A stretch of DNA of 13,734 nucleotides, from the NCBI GenBank assembly GCA_900642245.1, contig CAAAJI010000003.1, positions 835,300 to 849,033 of the forward strand. The letters run 5' to 3'. The position numbers and the translations under genes are program-made. The DNA is from Fragilaria radians (Eukaryota > Bacillariophyta > Fragilariophyceae > Fragilariales > Fragilariaceae). Each line of letters opens with the position of its first letter. Within the stretch, counting starts at the first letter, position 1. A model generated the notes under the pieces. That model saw only the letters and a program-made list of their open reading frames with translations. It did no database searches and was not told the DNA's origin. Positions 8,201-13,734 of the stretch are shown here, piece after piece.

Positions 8201-10341
8201 CCGACTTTATTTGAAAAAATCTTTAAGTTTTCCCATTCTTTACTGGTCATGGTTGCAATCTTCCAATAACATCCTATAGCACTTTCATAATCTCCTAACA
8301 TTCGATAAATATTCCCCAAAGAAGACAAGGTTTCCAAAATGGAACGGAACAAATGTATTTCCGAAGTAAACCATGCATTCGGACTCTTTTGGCTGAGCAC
8401 ATACATTCGAATGCGCAAACATTCGCGATACCTTGATAAACTAGATTCCCACTGCAATAAATCTTCATTCACTATGGCCATAGCAGCATTCAACCGGGCC
8501 ACTTCAAGAGACATTTTACCCAGATGACCTGCTTTTAAAATTAACGCCTCATGAAGCCATGACATTGCTGCCATACTCAAGTCGCAAGCATGCAGCGCTA
8601 GAGCTGCATATTCCAAGGACTGTGCTAACGCGATTTCAATCTGTTGAACTTGAGAATCAGTATCCAACATATTTAGGCATAATGCTGTATAGGCTTCTTC
8701 GCACTCTACTGCACTGTCGTTTACTGGAGCAGAGCCCCACCAAAAGAAACTAGTAGAATCTGGATGAGAGTCCTTAAGAAGGGAAAGTACATGACGTCGC
8801 AGCTTTGTAGCATCTTCGAGTGGCACTCGTGCTTCGTGAAATTGTTGCTTATTGTAAAGCCATCTACCAAAGGCATCTTGGAGCTCTGCCCTTAGTGAAA
8901 AGTATAAAAGTTGCAGAGTAGAAGACTTTTTTGAAGGTTCCGCAACAGCTAGTAAAGTTTTGGCTACACTCAAGCACTTTAATTCATTGGTTTCACCAAG
9001 ACTTGATTCTCCCGAGCCATACATCTCAATTAAGTTATCTATATTTACCAAGTCGTCAATTTTTGACTCCTCGACAGTTGCACAGCATGAGCTCATACTC
9101 ATCCAAGCCGTAGCACTGAGCAAATACTTAATTTCTCTCAACTGTAGCACACCATCTTGAATGTCATCCACGTCGGACCAAACGTCCAATGCTTCGACAA
9201 GATACTCTGCTTGCCGCTTCCAAAGGACGTTGATTGCAGCATCTTCACCAGGAAGTTCAGTAAGTATTGAATCAAGTGATTGGCTGAGAACATACAGCGC
9301 CTTCCCTGTGATTAACATTTGGAGCGGATCACCACGCTTCTTTTTATCACAACGTCGATAACTTCGTTTAGTGCTAGATCTCTTGGACGATGCTTTCGAT
9401 CCAGAACTAGCATGGCTATTGACAGAGATTGAGTCCGTTGCTTGATCGATGTCAATTTGCATCTGTTGTTGCAAGAGAGTGTGCCACCCTTGATATAGCC
9501 CAAGGGCTTCCTGCCACTTAGTCGGTGAGGCCGGTAATAGATTAAGATATTGCTCGACTTGCTGGACATGATGAGCTGTTACTTGTAGAGGATTCTTCTG
9601 CTTTGATAGCAAAGCCCATTCTTGGCATATAAAGGAAGGCTGATGCAGTAGTGCAGCTGCGCGCGAAACTTCTCCCAATCGTATCCAGAAATAAACTAAG
9701 GTTTGAGCTGCATAAACTTGGATTTCATGTGGCTGATCACTAGCCAGGCTGTCTTGCAAAAAGAGAGCAAAGCGTAGCTTCCACGTTTTAACGTGATAGC
9801 GCTCCGAAAGCTTAAGTCCATATTCCCTGTAAATGGGATGTGTTATTTTTACAATGTTTTGATCATCCTCGCTTACATATAGATGCATGTTTCGTAGATT
9901 GTCCCAGATATCTTCAGCCACAAGTTGAGGTGTAATATGTGACTTTTCTTCCAATAGAGGAACCAGGATTACGTTACCCCAAAGGCCTGTGACTACGACT
10001 CGATGAGGTTGTATTGGATTTGGATTTAGGGGATCAAAAAAAATGCAACACAAAGAAACAAAACAAGCTTGTTCCCATGAACCCATATCACCTGAAGACC
10101 ATTTCAACTTTTGGTTATCCAAGAGATAGGGTTTCGTTTGAATCTCAGTAGACGAATCATCTTCAGTTAGTTCAGAATTGGTGTCATCTTCTCGTTCGAT
10201 GCCTAAGTTATCCATTGGGTCAATTGGAGACTTCATTCCTAGCCCAGCAGTCGCTTTCTTTTTTGGACGTCGGCGCCTGGCAAAAATCAAACCTTGAAAA
10301 GCACTCATGGGAGGCGCTGAATGCGAAGACTCGTCCTGCAT
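5230..10341 (-). CDS. Large kinesin-light-chain-like TPR repeat protein
   Basis: A single uninterrupted 1703-codon frame from an ATG at 10341 to a TAG at 5230-5232; a second Met lies at residue 12. TPR repeats are helical-hairpin scaffolds for protein partners. At least 15 TPR-like units are visible, around 572-605, 665-700, 808-845, 887-920, 928-960, 991-1025, 1096-1130, 1142-1178, 1185-1218, 1226-1260, 1314-1348, 1364-1398, 1439-1471, 1478-1513 and 1521-1554. Several have the long ~42-residue spacing and SLxIRR-type ends of kinesin light chain repeats. Other segments: a basic cluster RRRRPKKK at 22-29 that could be a nuclear signal; a unique region at about 75-300; a Ser/Lys/Arg-rich linker at 303-337; an acidic Ser run at 847-857; and a non-TPR C-terminus of about 145 residues. 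No kinase, ATPase P-loop or membrane segment is seen. The partner and process are unknown; kinesin light chain identity itself is not supported, only the repeat style. Confidence 0.88.
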   Translation of the reverse strand: MQDESSHSAPPMSAFQGLIFARRRRPKKKATAGLGMKSPIDPMDNLGIEREDDTNSELTEDDSSTEIQTKPYLLDNQKLKWSSGDMGSWEQACFVSLCCIFFDPLNPNPIQPHRVVVTGLWGNVILVPLLEEKSHITPQLVAEDIWDNLRNMHLYVSEDDQNIVKITHPIYREYGLKLSERYHVKTWKLRFALFLQDSLASDQPHEIQVYAAQTLVYFWIRLGEVSRAAALLHQPSFICQEWALLSKQKNPLQVTAHHVQQVEQYLNLLPASPTKWQEALGLYQGWHTLLQQQMQIDIDQATDSISVNSHASSGSKASSKRSSTKRSYRRCDKKKRGDPLQMLITGKALYVLSQSLDSILTELPGEDAAINVLWKRQAEYLVEALDVWSDVDDIQDGVLQLREIKYLLSATAWMSMSSCCATVEESKIDDLVNIDNLIEMYGSGESSLGETNELKCLSVAKTLLAVAEPSKKSSTLQLLYFSLRAELQDAFGRWLYNKQQFHEARVPLEDATKLRRHVLSLLKDSHPDSTSFFWWGSAPVNDSAVECEEAYTALCLNMLDTDSQVQQIEIALAQSLEYAALALHACDLSMAAMSWLHEALILKAGHLGKMSLEVARLNAAMAIVNEDLLQWESSLSRYRECLRIRMYVLSQKSPNAWFTSEIHLFRSILETLSSLGNIYRMLGDYESAIGCYWKIATMTSKEWENLKIFSNKVGFWGFEAHRRMAMEFRSSPLPIIVLEEVRYSRNPLQMSPSQHPPPLTRKDVFEAENSILSQSAQAFQTILNLSEQKNRSSIKCNVGNISEEDAPLLLVSTYRLALIHMYFGDFRSAISSLENALNALWILDPSSSDSSSDEEDGQELTLAKQKSRKQLWKGVFGEEMQGIDDARIYHSLGICRAACGEYEKAIRFHLTALRCSRRLNGMDSMHASEILDDAATCYWYLKDYDKAEEFWSACYRIRLQKEHEDLNDSFCESTFPQDYITNFFSDGFYNARILYCIGASLCSLGRYTEQRTQDCLDNAYEVFACAPVEHACVETANCLFYLATVQVYKNRNDINSLQDANSNLNRASSIYRNLGYITSSCPHEISPDIIVPSSVALHAHIRYTEAIISEFLGKLHLAMDLYNASLLLYRSLEDKRWGIYVASVLNALAKLHMQKISNCDNVPLANFEESLKLRIDCLGRDHEACGDTLYQMAKIHSRLGNTSTAMDMCNEAVRIQIIAEGSDGASVALILQMLASLHVKRGEFSSALEKLEASLSIRRKRLNLVDRATRVVSFWSSGDLADDYFTLSDEIDLSDHGGHIRKTLHDDLIKEEVGIAVVFHCMGNVNVSLGDYEKARECFEESLRVRRNHPAGHIMSPDGSIKLYVSDSLHNLGCLYELQRDYENAFRYFRTTLKIKYGLLPKAKDYNESHVIADKLIAFNDMYAIEASFLTSRGSVSYAMTLHRLGSVSFRLGYCEAAVACLQSALKIQKHFLGQHHFVVSKTLVDLACVVRNSEGQNELARAYYKEAFEIRKLRSKRDANVGHVLYRLGQLYEFDNDYVNASNHYYSAIQYFAHRYLRDTVKQFCDKAFSIRKNAMIRDVTDGDILAKDGLKVLSIEETDDLNASHFAIIADALKESWRLRSKSSDTSIMLDLDVNSPDCLITFQLYLLSLFDYFQLKYREFYKEVNGSTTLALNRLGQIGLDGMRTSGEAMTFKMLYLIQE

Positions 10342-11014
10342 TGTGTATATCCTTACTTTCTTTGTTCAAAGCTATCAAATGAATTTGTTATGGAAGCACT
10401 GGTCACACAGTAAAGTCGGTCCCATAGAAAAGAGGGAACGTTTCGTAGGCCACAGTATTAGAAGTCTTTCAGAGGGGCATTTCAACACTTTCAGTCATAT
10501 CGTTAGGTCATCTTCAATTTATGACAACTACTCGTTACCGTAAAGGACTCCACCGTTTCCCTTCATCACACTAGACAACAGTACGGTATATTAGGTTTGA
10601 CTTGAAATAATTTGTTGGCAGCCAGCCAGCCACCTTTATTGTTAAAACCAGAAATTAAACGCATGAGTGCTGAATCAAATTAATCTGCCATCACTATTTT
10701 CCACTAGACTACAAACCTTTAATGGAAAGCAATTGATGACAACGAATCCTTTCTGAATGGGAAGGGGGGGATGAGTGTTGCAAACTGTGCGTCAGTGTGA
10801 ACATTTTTATATATTTCACCAATCACCACCTTTACTAGGCTAAGGCTCATATGAAGAAAATCTTGCAGACCTAGCTAAAGTTTGCTCTATGCAAGAATCG
10901 AGATAGAAAAATCATATCCTAATTAAAGGAAATTATGGAAACTACTCTTGTTCTCTAATCGTGAAAGATTGGAGTCTTGACTGACTAATCTTTCAATGTT
11001 ATAACATTTATTAT
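10342..11014. other. 5' flank of the TPR gene, otherwise empty
   Basis: Upstream sequence of the minus-strand TPR gene, presumably with its promoter. A plus-strand frame at 10307-10543 overlaps the TPR start in antisense and has no family features. Small oddities are a CAGC-type tandem (gcagccagccagccacc, around 10619-10635) and a seven-G run near 10763-10769. I found no integrase catalytic-core motif here, although the retroelement relic to the right points this way. Confidence 0.5.
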
Positions 11015-11317
11015 TCACCTTCCTACAACAAAGTACTGTGGAAAAACTGCTGAAAAGTGAACTCTAAATGATCCACACAAATATCTGTGAAAGAGACTGA
11101 GAGATTGATTTTGATACACAAGCCCTGGATTTAAAACGCAGGAAAATAGCTTAAGCCATAAAGAGAAGACAAGTTGATTATTTCGGTAGCCTATTGGCTC
11201 GAAATTATTCCGCTTAGAGGAATCTGAACTTTCTTGAGAATAAAAATCTACTTTGTATATTACCCTATTGAATCCTGTTTTCATTTCAATTATGAGTTGA
11301 TACAAAATAAGATCCAA
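11015..11317 (-). pseudogene. Possible decayed integrase zinc-finger region
   Basis: A 100-codon minus-strand frame whose end (LFHRYLC at 76-81, then an R...QYF-like ending) resembles the start of the Ty3/gypsy integrase zinc-binding domain, where a W/F-H-x-x-L-x-H block is followed by ...I-x-x-x-F-x-W-P-G. The His of HRYLC is at 11089-11087, about 594 bases (198 codons) after the RNase H TD motif of the upstream relic, close to the usual spacing in such pol genes. The second His and the CxxC are not visible and the first ~50 residues match nothing I know. Chance similarity cannot be excluded. Confidence 0.25.
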
Positions 11318-11539
11318 ATACTTAAGATTATGGAATTCTTAATGAAAATGATGTTGATTTTTTATTGTTTAGATCCGAAATAGTTGATGAGAAGACAAAT
11401 ACTTGATTAAACTTGTCAACAAGTAGATGTGAAAGTAACTTAAATGAAATTGATTGCAAAGTTATCAAGAATGGATGCTCAAAGGTCATAATTTAAAAAG
11501 GGAAATTCTCCATCAATTGAAGTAGGTGTCTTTGTTCTC

Positions 11540-11810
11540 ATTGTTAAAGACAAGTGTGACAATGAGTGTAGTGTGCCAGCTAAGATTCATGAAAATCCTA
11601 GATGTAGTGAATTTACAAAGAATAGCAGGGTATGGTCTTTTATCCTAGGTAATAACTGCCCCCAGCTGTTGTTCAGATACATCAGTTTAAACTTGAAAAG
11701 GTTCACTTAAATTTGATAATGATAGGAGTACCTCAGCTCAAATAAATCTCGTTTTTTCAAACATCCTGTTGATGGGTTGAATGCCATTGAAACTTGACCT
11801 TGCTTTATGT
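11540..11810 (-). pseudogene. Decayed RNase H domain of Ty3/gypsy pol
   Basis: The minus strand carries SKVKFQWH and HQQD, then a frame change and FEKTRFI-stop-AEVLLS, then EPFQV-stop-TDVSEQQLGAVIT-stop-DKRPYP. This follows the family pattern W-x(n)-HQ-x-AF, LL-x-YPDF-x-x-PF, TDAS-x-x-QLGAV and RPIA-x-x-SRKL. The first catalytic Asp (TD, 11681-11683) is kept, but in-frame stops at 11687-11689 and 11645-11647 flank it, so no enzyme can be made. Beyond 11600 the likeness fades; a LIVTLVF stretch near 11555 may correspond to the ELLSIVETLKEF helix. Confidence 0.75.
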
Positions 11811-11815
11811 GTGAC

Positions 11816-12302
11816 AGGTCAAAGGGGCTAGAAGCTCACTTCTGCTAACCGCATGCTGCAATAACAGTGGACTGAAACAATAAGCTAGTGTAGTCCGTTT
11901 TTGATTTGGAGCCTTAATTTTAAGCATGGCTTCAATTTAATGTATACTGGTCGAATTCTTCTTCTGGTAATCCAAAAGCCTGGATACTTGAGGTCCTCTG
12001 CAACAAACTTAGATTTTGATGTATTGGCTCTCACCAACGGTTGAGAGCTATGCTGGAATTATTTTAAATTTAAGTAGATGGTCCTTGAAGATTTTCTTTG
12101 TCATTATTAACAAATCTTCAAGATAGATCTTTATATATTTCACATTGTTGGTAAGTTTGGGCATGACATTTTGAAAAACAATGGGGGAATATCCTGGGGC
12201 GATTTTCATTCCCATGGTTAGACGATAGCGTTTGAGCATCGGCATCTATTTTGACCTGATAGTGGTGTTATCTTTTAATTCATGCATCAAGGTATGTCAA
12301 AC
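11816..12302 (-). pseudogene. Decayed reverse transcriptase of Ty3/gypsy pol
   Basis: The longest surviving piece is a 65-codon frame at 12245-12048. It holds the palm motif RLTMGMKIAP, FQNVMPKL and the catalytic box as YLED where family members have Y(L/V)DD, so the first catalytic Asp is replaced by Glu (12117-12119). Just upstream the expected DADAQ motif is present in another frame at 12232-12246, and the roughly 12 residues that normally separate DADAQ from the RLPMG block are gone, which points to a small deletion. An apparent insertion lies between IAP and FQN. After a TAG at 12048-12050, thumb motifs resume in another frame (SKSKF, GFWITR, RIRPV), then the connection motif SELLAPLT. 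The relic reads minus, opposite to the bHLH gene beside it. Confidence 0.85.
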
Positions 12303-12450
12303 ATCACCTGAAGTTACAAATAGAATAACAACAAAAATTGACAAAAATATTGATTAAGGATCAAATGAATCTAATATATTGTTGTTAATTAGAGTACTGC
12401 ATTGAAGTGGTTGAAGATTTCGAGTTGAACGAAGTATTCGTTCCATGATG

Positions 12451-12474
12451 AAAAAAAGTCGAGCGGCTTTTTTT
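12451..12474. repeat. Short AT-capped palindrome (hairpin)
   Basis: Seven A and a G are mirrored by a C and seven T around a short GC core (aaaaaaag-tcgagcgg-cttttttt). The stem would be about 11 pairs with one G-T wobble and a two-base loop. It lies between the retroelement relic and the bHLH gene. It could be a hairpin in RNA from either strand, a leftover of the element, or chance. Confidence 0.4.
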
Positions 12475-12808
12475 GTGTAAGGCAAATTTCACTGTTGAAG
12501 GGATCGTAGAATTTTTTAATAGGTTTGTCACAAATTAAGGTATTGTGGTGAAGCATTTAGGTATTACAAAGAGCTTTTTTTTAATGGAAGGGATGCGACC
12601 TTCTCGAACAATATTTGACCAAAACTTTTTCCACGTTCGTTTTTACTATTTTGGTAATTGACTGACTGTACAATTACTTGACTAGTAGGCTAGGTATGTT
12701 GAAAGCAAAGATTGGATGGGACTTGTCGTTACTACATTTTCCTTCAAGACTTGTGCAGTATTTCACCTCGACAATTTTACGTAAATTTGATTACAGGAGA
12801 AAAACACA
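12475..12808 (+). promoter_or_regulatory. 5' flank of the bHLH gene
   Basis: This must hold the promoter and 5'UTR of the bHLH gene. It is AT-rich with poly-T and poly-A runs. In-frame stops (TGA at 12788-12790 without splicing, TAG at 12691-12693 with the candidate splice) lie just before the ATG at 12809, so the protein start is secure either way. I see no defined core-promoter box. Confidence 0.4.
12694..12796 (+). other. Candidate 5'UTR intron of the bHLH gene
   Basis: A donor AG|GTATGT at 12694 has the same GTATGT hexamer as the well-supported intron in the coding region. A pyrimidine/T-rich stretch ending TTGATTACAG gives an acceptor at 12795-12796, 12 bases before the start codon. The length of 103 bases fits compact introns. 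It does not affect the protein, so only transcript data could support it. Confidence 0.3.
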
Positions 12809-13734
12809 ATGACCCCTCCTTTCTTGAACGAGACCAGCTCTTCCAGTCCTGAACTTCTTCCTTATCCGAATACATTTTCAGAAGAAGAGATTCATGACAT
12901 ACTGGGTGCTATGAACCAGCATGATGGTCATCTTTCCAGTCAAGGACATGAGGATAACCATGATGACAGTGTACTTCACTTAGGTGATCGTTATACTTCC
13001 GATCCGCCCCATGATCCATTTGAGAATAGCCATGCGACTAGGAAGGACCATGATGAACCCTTTTCAACCACCAGCATCTCATCCGATACTATTTCCGCCG
13101 AGTCTCGAGCAAGAGCTCGAAGCGAACGAAAACGCAGTAGGGAGAAACAGAGGCGAGAAGATGTCAACAAATATTTTGCAGATTTGACACAGCTGTTGCG
13201 AAAAATCGAAAGCAGCGAGGATGATTTGGAGCATGAAGGGAGTAAAATGGCTAAATGGTTCTCAGTTTCTGCAAACGGCCCTTCAAACCGTGTTGATCTG
13301 ATTGCAAAGACAATAATTGTTTTGGAACGCACACACAAAACATGCATGGAGCGAAAGCAGAAGATATCTGATTTGCAAAATCAGCTAGAGGAGATGAAAA
13401 AGATTGCTGAAGACACCGCAGCAAGGCTTAAAGAAGCAACTACGTATCACCCTCCGGGCCCACCTAAACAACAGGTATGTGCATGTACATATGTATAACG
13501 AGTCATTTCAAGGCTATTGATACTAATATTGACTAATCACGGTTCTGGAATTAATCGCTTTATTCTGCTTCATTTTCATTCTGGATTAATCTCTCATTCA
13601 ATGATATCGAAGGTCATGATGATGGTACCAATGATGATGAGTCCAGAGACTATGGGAACCCCTTCTGCAGCTGGATATGTCCCTCAAGCTCAAATGCCGT
13701 TTGCCCCACAACAAATGGTGATTGTTCCTCAAAT
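12809..13734 (+). CDS. bHLH-leucine zipper transcription factor (partial, spliced)
   Basis: Predicted coding exons are 12809-13474 and 13613 to beyond the window end. Exon 1 encodes 222 residues: an acidic, Ser/His-rich N-terminus (1-98), a basic region at 100-117 (SERKRSREKQRRE), helix 1 at about 118-134 (DVNKYFADLTQLL), an unusually long loop at about 135-159, helix 2 at about 160-176 (RVDLIAKTIIVLE), and a heptad coiled coil at 177-207 with hydrophobics at L172, I186, L193 and L207. Basic-region positions 5, 9 and 13 are K108, E112 and R116, the pattern of group B factors that bind CACGTG-type E-boxes as dimers. Exon 2 continues in frame for 40 codons rich in Met, Pro and Gln (VMMMVPMMMSPE...), as in many activation regions. 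The start ATG has A at -3 and in-frame stops upstream. The C-terminus is cut by the window. Target genes are unknown. Confidence 0.88.
13475..13612 (+). other. Intron in the bHLH gene (138 nt, phase 0)
   Basis: The donor is CAG|GTATGT and the acceptor CGAAG|GTC. A branch-like TACTAAT/GACTAAT pair lies at 13521-13537, followed by a T-rich tract. Reading through without splicing ends after seven codons at TAA 13496-13498, while splicing joins ...PPKQQ to VMMMVP... and keeps the frame open to the window end with consistent Met/Pro/Gln composition. Both exon ends fall between codons. Confidence 0.85.

Larger units (their letters stand above)
11530..12450 (-). mobile_element. Relic of a Ty3/gypsy LTR retrotransposon (pol region)
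   Basis: Reading the minus strand piecewise in changing frames gives the Ty3/gypsy pol order without gaps in order: a weak pre-RT segment (NEYFVQLE, ~12388-12450), an RT N-terminal block (HTLMHELKD, 12270-12296), DADAQ (12232-12246), the palm (RYRLTMGMKIAP and YLEDLL), the thumb (SKSKF, GFWITR, RIRPV at ~11940-12025), the connection (SELLAPLT, ~11816-11840; KVKFQW, ~11790), and RNase H (TDVSEQQLGAV, 11654-11686). Several stops and at least three frame changes break it, so it is not functional. The element is truncated: gag, protease and most of integrase are missing or unrecognisable, and I could not identify long terminal repeats or a target-site duplication. Confidence 0.85.

Noticed and set aside
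10307..10543. 78-codon plus-strand frame overlapping the TPR gene start
   Set aside because: It runs antisense to a strong coding start and into its promoter, with no recognisable motif; best explained as chance.
10342..12808. Long terminal repeats or target-site duplication flanking the retroelement
   Set aside because: By eye I found no convincing pair of long direct repeats around the relic; a dot plot of this interval would decide it.
12991..13347. 118-codon minus-strand frame opposite the bHLH exon
   Set aside because: Antisense shadow; the opposite strand has an unmistakable bHLH domain.
1..13734. A clustered multi-gene system such as a defence island, biosynthetic cluster or CRISPR array
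   Set aside because: The genes have unrelated roles and independent orientation, and there are no regularly spaced repeats.

Overview
The window reads as nuclear DNA of a photosynthetic or heterotrophic stramenopile, most likely a diatom. The reasons are eukaryotic gene content (a PP2C phosphatase, an RNA polymerase III subunit, a giant TPR protein, a bHLH factor), genes with no or very few introns, one short GT-AG intron, AT-rich intergenic DNA, and a decayed Ty3/gypsy retrotransposon. The lineage call is inference from style and gene type; no single gene proves it.

Layout. 1-1800: AT-rich, no convincing gene; some short protein-like frames on the minus strand are noted with low confidence. 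1821-3104 (+): complete single-exon PP2C-type Ser/Thr phosphatase with all metal-site motifs and an N-terminal Met-Gly. 3105-3424: shared 3' flank of two convergent genes. 3425-4090 (-): RPC31/RPC7-like subunit of RNA polymerase III. 4091-5229: non-coding flank. 5230-10341 (-): one uninterrupted 1703-codon frame for a kinesin-light-chain-like TPR protein. 10342-11014: upstream flank of the TPR gene. About 11.0-12.45 kb (-): relic of a Ty3/gypsy pol region (reverse transcriptase, connection, RNase H and possibly the start of integrase), broken by stops, frameshifts, a deletion and a catalytic substitution. 12451-12808: flank of the last gene, with a possible 5'UTR intron. 12809 to the window end (+): basic helix-loop-helix leucine zipper factor, interrupted by one 138-nt phase-0 intron and running off the edge.

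The genes do not form an obvious pathway. They look like an ordinary stretch of independent housekeeping and regulatory genes (signalling phosphatase, Pol III transcription, scaffold protein, transcription factor) on both strands. I found no CRISPR, tRNA, rRNA or operon-like system. The items most worth a second look are the retroelement relic, whose homology only appears when frames are read piecewise, and the unusual architectures of the TPR and bHLH proteins.
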